64,000 nucleotides of DNA from Symsagittifera roscoffensis (Eukaryota > Xenacoelomorpha > Acoela > Convolutidae): assembly GCF_963678635.1 (NCBI RefSeq), contig NC_087069.1, forward strand, positions 2,616,166 to 2,680,165. The letters run 5' to 3'. The position numbers were made by a program, and so were the translations under genes. The notes beneath the pieces were generated by a model that saw nothing but the letters and a program-made list of their open reading frames with translations, did not search any database and had not been told where the DNA came from. Below are positions 11,737-22,291 of this stretch, one piece after another. Within the stretch, counting starts at the first letter, position 1; each line of letters opens with the position of its first letter.

Positions 11737-11937
11737 GGCTCTTTTTCCTTTTCCCCCCACCTCACTCAAACATGAGTTTTATGGTCTAACGAGTGGTTTT
11801 ACAAGGTTAATTATGAAGACCAAATATGTTTGTTATGGCCTAATTAGTCTGCATGTTAATTTTCATGACAATCGGACAAAGTGAACAGTAATTTCAAATA
11901 GAAAAATTTGCAGGTGGGGGGAAAAGGAAAAAGAGCC
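11737..11937. mobile_element. Small fold-back element, 26-bp perfect inverted ends
   Basis: The 26-bp arms at 11737-11762 and 11912-11937 are exact inverted repeats, built on a run of pyrimidines (CTTTTTCCTTTTCCCCCC), around a 149-bp centre with no ORF. It lies directly before the truncated Gypsy element. Confidence 0.65.
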
Positions 11938-12024
11938 CAAAATCATTTCATTTTCGTGTACCTGTTCCATATTAAAATCAAGCGAAAGACCACACGAGCT
12001 ATAACAAAAAAATGGACGTAGCTC

Positions 12025-13473
12025 TTGTCTCCAAACTTATCGAGCATTGGCTTGGGCAGTAAGTTGCATATTCTTTCGACGGCATTTTATTTTGCTAATA
12101 CGCTCACTGAGGCGCAAATTACCGGTCTGCCAGAGGAGGTGAATGGGAAAAATCGAGTGGAAGCAGAGCAGACACTGATTTCTAACCTCTATTTGTGTTT
12201 GGGGGAACGTGGACAGGACGAATTACATAACCGGAAGCCCCATCTGGACCTGGCGACTACCCGATATCCACGGGTTTTGGATGAATTTGAGAGTGTTTTC
12301 CGCAAGGAAAGAAACGAAACATTCGAGACGTACCAGCTACTATCTCGGAAACAACGTGACGGGGAAACGCCAGAAGAATTTCACTCCGTTTTGAGTGGAC
12401 TAGCCGCTAGATGCTCACTGGGAACATTGGAACGACGGGTGTTACGTGATGTATTCATAGTAAATATGTCCAACAAGGAAGCTCAAACGGAGCTATGCCG
12501 TTCAACTAAGACACCAGATGAGGTCTACCGGATTGCTTTGTCATATGAACGGGGGGACAAATACGCAAAGTCGTATAAAGTATCCGGTGGGGGACTTACT
12601 GCGGCACCAGCGGGTTCACTACAAATTAAAGCGGAGCCTATAAGCGCAATTAGAGGAGGGTACCGTCGTCCATTCCAAAGAGGCGGACGTGGATTTGGCA
12701 GGGGCGGCACAAGGGGCCGCGGAGGAGCAGCAGATCGCAAGTGCTACAATTGCGACCAGAGTGGTTTTACCCCGGACCACATTCCAAAGTGCCCAGCAAG
12801 AAATGTAACCTGCAACTTTTGCAAGAAAATGGGACACTATGAGCGAACTTGTAGAGGACGTCGATCGGCGAATAGGGGTCGCGTAGGCATGATAAATGAG
12901 GATGACACCAATGGCGGGACTACCCAAGATTATCCGGAGGAGAGTGCATCCAATTACGGAAGTTCTGTCGGATGGGTGACTGATTCAAAGAAACCGGCAC
13001 ATGGATGGGATTCGGATAGTTCGACGGAGTATGTGGTTATGTCAATTCGGCGGAAGGAGGAAACTGAACTAAAAGTCGCGGGGGCCAAACTAGCCTTAAG
13101 AATCAACGGCAAAGCAACTCAGGCCTGGATTGACAGTGGTTCGCCAATATCCATCTTCACTATTGGGGAACTAAAACGTACCCTGGGGACAGTCAACGTA
13201 CAATTGAAACCGCTGAATCCACAAGACGACCAATTCCGCGATTACGGAAACAATCCGTTAAAATTTCTGGGCAAGATGCAAGTCACGCTTCATTCCAATG
13301 GATGGACTTGTTCGTCGGATATAAACGTCATCGGAGGGTGCCGACCGTCTATTATTGGCAGGGATTTAATGCCCTCACTAGGACTGATGCTGGTACAAGC
13401 ACCATCGACAGAAGGGGTGAAAAGCATACATACCACGGAAGGAACTGTGGCGATGGACAATGACCTGGATTAG
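12025..13473 (+). CDS. Gag-protease part of the Gypsy element (5' defective)
   Basis: Open from just after a TAG at 12019 to a TAG at 13471. There is no ATG at the start; the only nearby ATG (12012) is in another frame and closes after 16 codons, so the true start is lost or frameshifted. Gag motifs (RYPRVLDEFESVF) are followed by two zinc knuckles at about residues 240-277: an atypical CX2CX8HX3C and a standard CX2CX4HX4C. The aspartic protease begins near residue 368 (WIDSGSPISIF). The frame continues after the stop into RT. Confidence 0.9.
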   Translation: MSPNLSSIGLGSKLHILSTAFYFANTLTEAQITGLPEEVNGKNRVEAEQTLISNLYLCLGERGQDELHNRKPHLDLATTRYPRVLDEFESVFRKERNETFETYQLLSRKQRDGETPEEFHSVLSGLAARCSLGTLERRVLRDVFIVNMSNKEAQTELCRSTKTPDEVYRIALSYERGDKYAKSYKVSGGGLTAAPAGSLQIKAEPISAIRGGYRRPFQRGGRGFGRGGTRGRGGAADRKCYNCDQSGFTPDHIPKCPARNVTCNFCKKMGHYERTCRGRRSANRGRVGMINEDDTNGGTTQDYPEESASNYGSSVGWVTDSKKPAHGWDSDSSTEYVVMSIRRKEETELKVAGAKLALRINGKATQAWIDSGSPISIFTIGELKRTLGTVNVQLKPLNPQDDQFRDYGNNPLKFLGKMQVTLHSNGWTCSSDINVIGGCRPSIIGRDLMPSLGLMLVQAPSTEGVKSIHTTEGTVAMDNDLD

Positions 13474-16400
13474 TGGCAGACACATTTCTGTAAGCAATTT
13501 CAACATCTTTTTCACAGGGTAGGACGCATTCGAAATTATAAGGTGCAGGCAGATTTCTTCAAAAACCTAACTCCAATTCAACAAAAAGGTAGGCGAGTAC
13601 CTATAACATTACAGGAAAAAGTCGATAAGGAGATTGAAAAACTGTTGGGACAGGGTCATATCCAAAAGTTGGAAGAATGTTCAGACAAATATTTTGTTTC
13701 ACCTATTGTCATCACCGTGAAAAAGGACGGTTCTGTTAAACTTGCACTGGAATCTAGAGAACTAAACAAACAAGTGCATAAGAATAAATACCAAATGCCC
13801 AATATTGAAGAACTAATGGACATCGTAGGGCAAACTATCAGCGAACGCAAACAGGGGGATGTTTTTTTTACAACGATGGACCTCACGTACGCATACGGTC
13901 AACTTCCTTTAAACGAAAACACTAGTAAACATTGCAATTTTTCATTGGTGGGAGGCCGTTCTACCGGTACATATCGATTCAAAACAGGATTCTACGGATT
14001 GACAACCATGCCGGCGGAATTTCAACGGGTCATGGATGCCATTCTGGCTGAATTTCCGTGCGCGCATGCGTTCATTGATGATATATTAGTAATTTCGAAA
14101 GGTACCAAGATCGAACATATCGCTTTAGTGGAGAAGATTTTAATGAAACTCGATAAAGAAAATATGGCTTTGAAGCTAGAAAAATGTCAATTTGCGAATA
14201 ATACTTGCGAGTGGTTAGGCCACCGGATTACGAAATCAGGGATTACACCAATGGTGCGGAAAACAGATCCAATTGACAAATTAACCGCCCCGAAAACGCT
14301 CTCTCAGTTGAAATCGTTCATGGGGTCAATCCATAGTCTTCACAAATATTTACCGGCGTTAGCGGAAACTTCGGCGCCTCTACGTCCACTTCTAAGTAAG
14401 AAGAACGAATTCCTCTGGACAATTGACTGCCAAACAGCGTTCGAATCGATTAAGAAACAAGTAGCGAACATTGTCGAACTTAAGCACTTCGATGTACATA
14501 AGGACATACGTATCGTGTGCGACGCAAGCCATAACGGTTTGGGGGCGGTACTTGAACAACTAGGCACCGAGGGTTGGCGACCAATATCATTTGCGTCCCG
14601 GTTTTTAAATGCGGCCGAAAAGAAATATTCGACGAATGAGCTAGAAATGCTGGCCGTAGTTTGGGGCTCCGAATACTTCAGAAATTATATTTTCGGGCGG
14701 AAATTTACTGTGGTGACAGATCATAAGGCTTTGCTATCTTTATTGAATGGGAACAATAAGAGAAACAAGACTATGTTCAGTCGATTAACTCGCTGGATTG
14801 ATAGAATTATCCCCTTTGATTTTGTCATTGAACACATGCCTGGGGCTAAAATTGGCCTGGCGGATTACCTTTCAAGGCATCCGGTGGGGGAAGCCACGAA
14901 AGTTAGTCTTTATGATAACACTTTCACAGTGGCAAAATTGAAATCAATTACCAATTCACTCGGATATATTGATACCAATAAAGGGATCATCAAAGCATCA
15001 AAGGAATCAATTGTTTCAGCTAAAGATACTCAAGTTGGAAACGATAAAGTTAACATTCCACCGGAAGAGGGCGTCAAAACGCGTGACCATCGGTTGACCA
15101 ATCAGAAGCCACTAAAACGAATAGCTGAGTGTAATGACCGGGAAAGCGCAAAAGTAGTAAAGTCAATCACCGAATGTAAACTACGTGAGTCTGATATTAA
15201 TTCCACAGTAAACAGTAGTCCTCTATTTAACAAAACAAGTTATCGATCTAACAAAATACACATATCTACAATGACATCACTTAATTTGAAGAAATTAAAT
15301 AAATTACTGTTGAAACATCCAGAAATAACGAGCGGCAGTAGCAGCGAGGTGGAGATTGTGGATGCACGATTGGAGGCGGAGACGCATCACACCAGGGACA
15401 TTCGATGCAACACAGTCATCTCCATTCCTTCGGCATTCGGAGGTGAAATTTTTCCGGCGGCATACCCAGCAGGAGGGAACGTCATCATGTCAGTAATCCC
15501 CCGGGACTGCAAGATAGTCCGCAAAAGCAGTGCACTGCCGGAGTTATTCAACCTGAAGCTCGTGGAAGCGAACTATAAAGGGGACCCCCAGATGCGCGCA
15601 ATAAAAGAACTGGTGGAGAGTAAGGACCCGGATTTGGAAAAGAAGGTCAGAGCAATGGGTGCCTACCTCGGACAGCACACACATGATTTCCACGTGCGGG
15701 AAAATTGTCTGTGGATGGACGAACGACTCGTCATCCCCATACCACTCAGGAAGGCTGTGGTTAATCGGATACATGCGTTTCACCATGGGCGCTCGAGTAT
15801 GTTCGACGCTGCGAGGGATGTCTGGTTTCCCTATCTCCACCGGAGTTTAGTCGCAGCTGCGGATGGATGCAAGGAATGCACCGATGCAGGTAAAAGCCTT
15901 AAACCATTATGCGCCAAAGGTGATGTTGGGAAGATCTATGAACCACGCGAGCCGAACGAATGCCTACAGCTTGATTTTTGGGGTCCAATTAGATATTTAA
16001 ATGAATCAAGTAAATATGTCTTGGTAGCGGTTGACCGATTCTCACGTTGGCCCTCTGCAATGATCTGCGGAAATAATAAAAGCGACAAGGTCCTTAAGTT
16101 CATTAAACAATACATATCTCAACATGGTGTTCCTAGGAAAATTTTTATGGATCAAGGTACAAGTTTCACATCGAATGCAGTTAAATCATTTTGCAATTCC
16201 GAAGGAATTGAAATAATTTATTCACCCGTGAATGATCATCGCGCCACCGGGTGTGTCGAACGTACCATTGGCAGTCTGAAAAACTTTGTCTTAACTTACG
16301 CTAAAGAAAAAGATAGTGGAAACTTAGAATCAATGATAGAACGAGCCTTGAGTGCTCTAAGATTTGCCCCAAATGCTACTCTCAAAATATCGCCGTTTGA

Positions 16401-17496
16401 GGCTCATCACGGCAGAGAAGCCAATACGGTACTGCGAAATCTTACGAAAAAGCCAACCCTGCAAAACCTAAACTGGGCCAGAGTGTTGAAACAAAAATCT
16501 GCCTATTTAGATTCTACTGACCCCAGAGCTCCGAGGAACATCCAACCCATGGCAACGGATTGGGAAGAACGATCCGACGTGGAGTTTGATGTCGATCATA
16601 TGAATCACCCTAGGCGACTGACGCAAAATCAACTAGTTTCGGCGGCGGATGGAACACCAATGGCTGACGGGGACGGGAAACAGGCTTGTGGGGGAAAGTC
16701 TAAACAGCCAAGTAAACGGACCGAACTGTTGTTCCAACGACTCAAGGATAGCAATAAAAGGTATAGACCCATAAACCAAAAAGTAATTCGCGAATCTAAG
16801 CACACTATAACTCTAGCAAATGGCTCTGTACTTAGGAAAAGTGGGGTTGCCGAGAAAGCCATCAAATCGAACGCGCCAACTACCGCGAGTAAGCTAACAC
16901 TACCACTCCCAGCTATGAGTGCATTGCAACGTCGGGCGGAACTAAAGCGAGCAGCGAACGAACAGGCGGCGGGGACGAGCACACAGAGTAAAGCAAGCGC
17001 ACAGAGTACGGCTGATAACAGAGTGCGAGAATTTTCACCAGCGGAGGAGGACGATTCGGACTCGGAGTACGAGCCAATAACAATTTCCAAACACGCAGGG
17101 AACTCAACAATAGCACCAGGGCGAGATGTGGAAGGAAATGAACCAAACGATGTAGAAGACGGAATTGGAAGACCAAACTTATCCGAAGGAAGCGGAGCTG
17201 GAAAATCCCAGGGGGTGGACACGGAGGTCCAGACTATGAGCAACGAGCAAGGGGGGAGTGCCCCAAATTTGAGTAACGAAGGACGAGGGGGGAAACATCC
17301 TAAAAAGAAAGGGGAACGAGTACGACGCTTACGTCTCGTATCATACTCGAGTCAAGAATCAGAAGATGGAACAGGATCACGGAAAAGTACCAGGAAGCGG
17401 ACGGCGGTATCTAAATTCGGCGGAGTTATGATAGATAGTATATTGAAAGCGAGAACATCCAAAGGAGAGGAAGACAGAGAGCGGGACACTAATTGA
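13474..17496 (+). CDS. RT-RNase H-integrase part of the Gypsy element
   Basis: It is in the same frame as gag-protease, separated only by the UAG at 13471-13473. The sequence from WQTHFCKQFQHLF is the normal run-up to RT. RT has TMDLTYAYGQLPL and a catalytic FIDD (14071-14082) where YVDD or YIDD is usual. RNase H has CDASHNGLGAVL and VVTDHKALL. Integrase has an HH..CC finger and QLDFWGP, FMDQGTSF and GCVERT as the D, D, E residues. The last 300 residues are a long charged, low-complexity tail. A GTG at 13543 is only a nominal start; synthesis would need read-through of the UAG. Confidence 0.92.
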   Translation, partial: WQTHFCKQFQHLFHRVGRIRNYKVQADFFKNLTPIQQKGRRVPITLQEKVDKEIEKLLGQGHIQKLEECSDKYFVSPIVITVKKDGSVKLALESRELNKQVHKNKYQMPNIEELMDIVGQTISERKQGDVFFTTMDLTYAYGQLPLNENTSKHCNFSLVGGRSTGTYRFKTGFYGLTTMPAEFQRVMDAILAEFPCAHAFIDDILVISKGTKIEHIALVEKILMKLDKENMALKLEKCQFANNTCEWLGHRITKSGITPMVRKTDPIDKLTAPKTLSQLKSFMGSIHSLHKYLPALAETSAPLRPLLSKKNEFLWTIDCQTAFESIKKQVANIVELKHFDVHKDIRIVCDASHNGLGAVLEQLGTEGWRPISFASRFLNAAEKKYSTNELEMLAVVWGSEYFRNYIFGRKFTVVTDHKALLSLLNGNNKRNKTMFSRLTRWIDRIIPFDFVIEHMPGAKIGLADYLSRHPVGEATKVSLYDNTFTVAKLKSITNSLGYIDTNKGIIKASKESIVSAKDTQVGNDKVNIPPEEGVKTRDHRLTNQKPLKRIAECNDRESAKVVKSITECKLRESDINSTVNSSPLFNKTSYRSNKIHISTMTSLNLKKLNKLLLKHPEITSGSSSEVEIVDARLEAETHHTRDIRCNTVISIPSAFGGEIFPAAYPAGGNVIMSVIPRDCKIVRKSSALPELFNLKLVEANYKGDPQMRAIKELVESKDPDLEKKVRAMGAYLGQHTHDFHVRENCLWMDERLVIPIPLRKAVVNRIHAFHHGRSSMFDAARDVWFPYLHRSLVAAADGCKECTDAGKSLKPLCAKGDVGKIYEPREPNECLQLDFWGPIRYLNESSKYVLVAVDRFSRWPSAMICGNNKSDKVLKFIKQYISQHGVPRKIFMDQGTSFTSNAVKSFCNSEGIEIIYSPVNDHRATGCVERTIGSLKNFVLTYAKEKDSGNLESMIERALSALRFAPNATLKISPFEAHHGREANTVLRNLTKKPTLQNLNWARVLKQKSAYLDSTDPRAPRNIQPMATDWEERSDVEFDVDHMNHPRRLTQNQLVSAADGTPMADGDGKQACGGKSKQPSKRTELLFQRLKDSNKRYRPINQKVIRESKHTITLANGSVLRKSGVAEKAIKSNAPTTASKLTLPLPAMSALQRRAELKRAANEQAAGTSTQSKASAQSTADNRVREFSPAEEDDSDSEYEPITISKHAGNSTIAPGRDVEGNEPNDVEDGIGRPNLSEGSGAGKSQGVDTEVQTMSNEQGGSAPNLSNEGRGGKHPKKKGERVRRLRLVSYSSQESEDGTGSRKSTRKRTAVSKFGGVMIDSILKARTSKGEEDRERDTN

Positions 17497-17578
17497 GCAG
17501 GAAGGCACATTTGAAAGAGGGAGTGAAAAAGGAAACTCAAGAAACTTGTTAAACTAAAACTCATGCCCAGGGAGAGGG

Positions 17579-17860
17579 TGGACTATCGCTGGTCTAAAAC
17601 TCAAACATTTCCGTTGGATAATTTTAAAACAGTTGTTTGAAAATTGATTGTTGAGGGAATGTCATATATAGTATCTAATCATATATTACGTGTTGGCGCC
17701 ATTGGTTAGCTATGTGTCTGGTGCGGCTACTAATTAATTAATACCTGTCAACCTTAAGTTTAGTCTGCGATGTTTGGATTCACTGTGGTTAACCGTTAAA
17801 AGAATAAACGAGTCAATTTAAGTTCAGTGAATTAAAGATATTGAATCCGCATTTTTCACA
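17579..17860 (+). repeat. Probable 3' LTR of the Gypsy element
   Basis: It starts TGGACTATCGC immediately after the polypurine tract and contains an AATAAA signal (in AAAAGAATAAACGAG). It may end at TTTTTCACA (17860). With no 5' copy to compare, the 3' boundary is a guess; an end up to about 17900 is possible. Confidence 0.5.
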
Positions 17861-17994
17861 GTCCATTGTGATTTGATCTTGTACGGTTGATTGACCACCA
17901 ATTAAAATAACTTTGCGAACCAGTTCTTTGCTTTTTTGAACTAAAAAATATATGCTCAATCAACTACTGAATGTGTGTTTCTCTTTCTACTAAC

Positions 17995-18311
17995 GAGAGA
18001 AGTGTCTGCTTCCAGCTGTTTCTTGCGCTCCACCAGCTGTTGAAATCGACAGAATATGCGGTGCAGATCCGGATCGACCAGACGCAGATCGTCTGCATTC
18101 AGGCAGCACTGTTGGCCGAGGAGGAGCCACTTGTAGAATGGCTCTCCCAGAGACAGGTCCAGAGTGCGGTTGTCCATCAAGGCCCTGGCCAGCAGCTTGC
18201 CCAGCAACCGGAACCTGGCCCTCACTTTGCTCATAAGTGTGCTCTTCGCACTTCTGCCGTAAGGACGGGGAAACAGTCCGAACACACTGCTCGTTACATC
18301 CAGTCCACCAA
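17995..18311 (-). CDS. TRIP12: TRIP12 exon: HECT domain N-lobe
   Basis: This 317-nt exon enters in phase 1 and leaves in phase 0 (CTC/GTTAGT). SVFGLFPRPYGRSAK, RARFRLLGKLLARALMDNR and LDLSLGEPFYKWLL are clear HECT N-lobe motifs (TRIP12: GLFALPFGRTAK, MKFRFLGKLMAKAIMDFR, LPLGLPFYKWML). It ends with QQLVERKKQLEADTSL, like EDIVRQKKRLEQDKSQ. It lies between the two large retroelements and is intact. Confidence 0.96.
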
Positions 18312-18965
18312 CTACAAACACACACACAAACATAACACCATTACAGCGTAACATAGATCAACCACGAAGTCATCAAAAAATAACAGCGATAGAAGAAATT
18401 AATAAACTATTCAGTCCTACTTCCTTTCATTTCAAAGAACATAACCAACGAAAGGACAGTTGGAAACGTGTCCATGAATGCAAGGAAGCACAAATAGATA
18501 CTGTCTTGTTTTTGAAAAAACTTCAATTTTCGAATTTAAAATAATAGACAGCCTTAAAGCTCTCAGAATTTTGAAACAAAATTTATGATTGACACTTTTT
18601 TGATGAAATTAACAGGATCAAAAGATTAAATATTTATCTCGTTGTTCAACTTTTATAGCTACTTTCATGGTTGATACATTAACTCACAGAAGCGAAGCAT
18701 TACAGCGTAGCGACAGAATAAAAATAGCATGCCAAATTAACCGACAGAAAATAAGACGAAATCCGAAAAAAATGGCAAACAAAACAAATGTACCAAAATT
18801 TTCTACATATTTGTCTTTTTTTGTCTTGAATAAAGTTCATTCTAAGAAAAGCATGCCAAGGAAGACACTTGATTGGTAAATTAGCATAAAAAACCAATGA
18901 AGCCGCAACAACGGAAACAATTCTTGAGCAGATACCCTTTGGATCAAAGATGTGTTTTCAAGTTC
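18312..18965. other. Intron sequence beside copy A
   Basis: Host intron between the HECT exon at 18311 and the giant element. A partial MITE copy lies at about 18465-18640 (CCTTAAAGCTCT, TTTATGATTGACACTTTTTTG). Otherwise nothing. Confidence 0.5.
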
Positions 18966-19375
18966 TGAGTTAGGACCGAGTTGGTTAACTCATAGAGTAA
19001 TTTCGGATAGGGTACACCGTCTGCTCGTCACGCTATCTTATTTTCGGCCGGATAGATTCGTGCAACTTCTTAGTCTAATACCGATCCTAATCTTACTCTT
19101 ATACTATCTAGTCTCAGGTTGTTTAACTAGTCTCTGCTAGGCTCAATAGATCTAGGGTATACTGGTTTATTGCGGCTGCTGAAGTGCTCGGGAGAGTCCA
19201 ACTAATTTCTAAGTTAAATTCAAATCTCTCTGGTGCTGAAATTACAAGTAACTTCAGCACTTACAAATAAGTGGGTTGTTAGTTTGATGGATCATGATTG
19301 GTTAATATTAAATACTTTACATTGGTAAAATATCTAAATTATCCAATCATAAAATGTAGTTTAGATCAGGTTCCA
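18966..19375 (-). repeat. 3' LTR of copy A
   Basis: This is the same 410 bp as 37462-37871. The polyadenylation signal AATAAA (minus strand) is at 19166-19171 and the LTR hairpin arms are at 19233-19240 and 19253-19260. The 4-bp target duplication GTTC adjoins it at 18962-18965. Confidence 0.96.
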
Positions 19376-20989
19376 CCCATCCGGGTTTTACAGAGTTTTT
19401 TAGAATGGTTCTTCTGCAATTCGAAGGATGGATGATGGACGTTGGTGTTTGGCGAACATCATATTTCTTTTGTTTCCTTTTTGTTAAAGAAGTTCCAGGA
19501 AGCTGGAGTTAGATGACATAAGACGTTGTGTCTTCTAGTGACAACGACTAAGTCTTTGCAACAAATTCAAATCTGATTTCAGAATGGTTTGCTATGTCAG
19601 GTTTTTCTGTTCTGTGTGGAGAACTTCTTTTGTGTCTGATCTAGTTTGGGAATGGCGTGGAGATTGTGCGTGGAGGGGATGCCTGGTTACTCGGATCTGT
19701 ACGTATACTTGAACATCGAGGTGGTCATTGGTCTAGTTCAATGAAGTCCTTTTCTGCGAAGTCAAGTCGTACTCTAAATCCTTTGAGTTGTGATTGTGAG
19801 TGGCATATCGATTGTGGTTGGTCATTCTCTCTCGAGTGTAGTGGGGTCGTTTTGTCTTTAGATGTTCGTCCTTGGTGTTGTATTCTGATCTATGTATTAC
19901 ATAATGTAATTTACATTTTATAAAACATTTATTAGTTTAATATTTTTTAATTATGATTTTTGTTAGTTGTTTTCACAAAAGCTTTTTGTTTCAGTTCGGT
20001 TATTTTGAAGAGTTACTCACACTTGAGTAGCTCTTATTAAAAATAGAGGTGTGGTCACAAAGCGTGGATGTAGCACGGTGGGTTAGGCCGGCTATAGAGC
20101 ATGCTCAGGACGTCCTTCCTGGTGGGTTAGGCCAGGAGTGGGAGTATGATTTCATGCGGTTTTTGTGAGGGGTCCTGTTATGTGACAACGTTTTATGTTG
20201 GGTTTGTTGTGGTTTTTCTTATGTCTTGTTGGTTATGTCCTTTTTCCAAAAATCAAATTGTTTGTGGTATGGGTTTGTCTTTCGACTTTTTTGTGTTTTA
20301 TTATTTCTTTCTTAGACTTTATAATAGTCTTCAAAAGAATAAATTATCCAGTTTTAAACTGGGTTAATCCGGTTTGGGTACCGTTGGTTTCCTTTTCTTA
20401 GTCATGCTGTTATTCTATGATTTGTGGTATTTAGTAAGCTGCGTTGGTTAGTTTTGTTTAGTATATGATTCCTTTCCAACCGGGTTAAAGGAAGGTTTGA
20501 AACATGTTATTATATGTTAGAGTTGTTGAGTGTGAAAACTTGAAACTGAAATTCATTATTTTAAACAATTCTTCGTGGGCGAGCTGTGCGAGTGTGGATA
20601 GAATTTCTGTGCGAATGAATGAAAATATCAAAAGGTTAGTACTGCATTTGCATTTTATTAATTTACTGCATAGAATTTGGAAATTTACTGCTAGTTATGG
20701 GGGAATTTTAAGTTACAAATTTTCATCATAATTAGATTTACTGCTTGTGGGGAAAATTTTAGAAATGAATTTACTGCATTGGTATTAAATTTATAAATTT
20801 ATAAGTGTAAGAGATTAATAGAATTGTTGAAATCTGTTTGATGAAATTTGCGATCTTTATTTGTTTTTTGTGGTTTTTGTAGGTGATCGTCGGATGAAGA
20901 CTAAAAATCTAAAGAAAACATGGATAAAGAATGGTGAGTTTTTAATATTTTAATTAGTTAGTAATATTCATTTAATTCATACTTACCTG
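19376..20989 (-). other. 3' non-coding region of copy A
   Basis: This is about 1.6 kb between the last ORF and the 3' LTR with no convincing ORF. The LTR is preceded by AAAACCCGGATGGG, the likely polypurine primer site though not a classic one. A 13-bp direct repeat (GGTGGGTTAGGCC, plus strand) occurs at 20077-20089 and 20121-20133. Nothing else was identified. Confidence 0.6.
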
Positions 20990-22291
20990 TTAGTCGTCGG
21001 GGAAAAAACCGTGGGGGAAGATGTCGTGGATGAGATCGGAAGTTGTTAGTAGTTTAGCTAAGATGCGGATGATATTTTTAGTCTGAAGCAGTGGCCAAAG
21101 CAATTGGAGTGCCTTGATAGTGGTTAGTTCTTCAGTGCCAACTGCAAACTCATAAGGTGTGTTTTGGATTAGATTATATAATTTGTGATTGAATTTAGTG
21201 TTGTGGATGAATTCTAAAATTGGGATTTCTATAGGTTGTACAAACTCGTGCGGGATAAGGAAGGGTCGGGATTCTTCGGCGTTGAAGGTCTTGGTGATGG
21301 GACAGAAGATGTACATTTGGGTTATGGGATCATAATTGCGAAGAATACCATGAAGGTTAGTATCTTTAATGCAATATGTGAAATTTAGGAAAAATGGTGA
21401 AGTGTATTTGGAATTAATGAATTGAAAGCGATGGTGTGGTTGTCTAGAGGGTTTGTGTAGGTCAAAGTGATTTTGGATGAAGCGGTAATAACTATATGTG
21501 TGGGTTTGTTTAGTGCGCAACATAATATCGTGTGAGCAGTGTAAATCTCTTTCGTGTGGTGCAAGGAAATGAAAGGTTAGTGAAAATATTTGGAAGCGTT
21601 CTTTAAAACTTTCGTATGCTTGTGTGTCTGTTAGTGCTTCTGAAATAATGTGATCAAACTTGCGGTCGAAGATGTTTAGTGTAAATATATATGGTGTCTT
21701 GATGAAAAATTTTTCGGTAATTTGTGGATTAGCGAAGCGATCGTCGTCTAAGAATTGATCTTGGTTAGCTCTGATGATGTTGTGATCATAGTATTCGAGT
21801 GTATATTCGTTAGCTCTAGGTGCAGTGTGTGTTTTTAGTGATTTTTTATATCCAACGTAAGTAAATTGTCTAGCGGTTAGTGGTGTAGTGAGTCGATATA
21901 GCATGTCCGTATTTCGCTCTATATCGATGTGAGTGTTAGATAAAGGTAAGCAAAGAGGGTTAGTAAAATGATAATATGAGGTCCAAGAGAGAGTGGGCAT
22001 TAAAACGTATTCATCTACAAAGTTGCGTGTTTCGTTAGTGTCGTGGGGGGTGTTTAAGGTGTATTGTGGAAATGAGGGTAAGGTGATGGCTAAAAATTCT
22101 TTTGTGTTAGTATGCTTGGGATGGTTGATGTATTCACGGGCTGTTCCTGGTTTTGCTGGGAAAGGATGGTTGGGGAACTTTCTTTTAAAAGTGCGGTAAG
22201 CTCTATTAGTGTTGAGTGAAGATTCAGTTGATGTGGATGATGGTGCTAATGATTGTATAATTTGAAGAGGGTGTAGGGGGATTGGATGAAT
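20990..22291 (-). CDS. Last ORF of the element: 336 residues from ATG, 433-codon open frame
   Basis: The first ATG is at 22000 (336 residues), but the same frame is open back to 22291 with protein-like sequence (AYRTFKRKFPNHPFPAKPG). A good splice acceptor (pyrimidine-rich tract ending CATTAG) falls at 22246. The true product may therefore begin at an upstream exon. The protein is rich in H, F, Y and T (FFIKTPYIFTLNIFDRKFDH) and is probably globular. I recognise no domain. It overlaps the 3' end of the 187-residue ORF in another frame. Confidence 0.65.
   Translation of the reverse strand: MHPIPLHPLQIIQSLAPSSTSTESSLNTNRAYRTFKRKFPNHPFPAKPGTAREYINHPKHTNTKEFLAITLPSFPQYTLNTPHDTNETRNFVDEYVLMPTLSWTSYYHFTNPLCLPLSNTHIDIERNTDMLYRLTTPLTARQFTYVGYKKSLKTHTAPRANEYTLEYYDHNIIRANQDQFLDDDRFANPQITEKFFIKTPYIFTLNIFDRKFDHIISEALTDTQAYESFKERFQIFSLTFHFLAPHERDLHCSHDIMLRTKQTHTYSYYRFIQNHFDLHKPSRQPHHRFQFINSKYTSPFFLNFTYCIKDTNLHGILRNYDPITQMYIFCPITKTFNAEESRPFLIPHEFVQPIEIPILEFIHNTKFNHKLYNLIQNTPYEFAVGTEELTTIKALQLLWPLLQTKNIIRILAKLLTTSDLIHDIFPHGFFPDD

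Larger units (their letters stand above)
12012..17860 (+). mobile_element. 5'-truncated Gypsy LTR retrotransposon
   Basis: Gag, protease, RT, RNase H and integrase are in order on the plus strand, opposite to the host gene. There is a polypurine tract (CAGGGAGAGGG, 17568-17578) and a probable 3' LTR, but I find no 5' LTR between 10319 and 12012, so the 5' end is lost. Integrase after RNase H and the tandem zinc knuckles place it in Ty3/Gypsy. It is unrelated to the giant element at the sequence level. Confidence 0.9.

Noticed and set aside
10319-12011. 5' LTR of the plus-strand Gypsy element
   Set aside because: No sequence resembling the probable 3' LTR at 17579-17860 was found upstream of gag.
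16629-17243. 204-codon minus-strand frame opposite the Gypsy pol tail
   Set aside because: Low-complexity shadow of the charged C-terminal tail of the plus-strand polyprotein.
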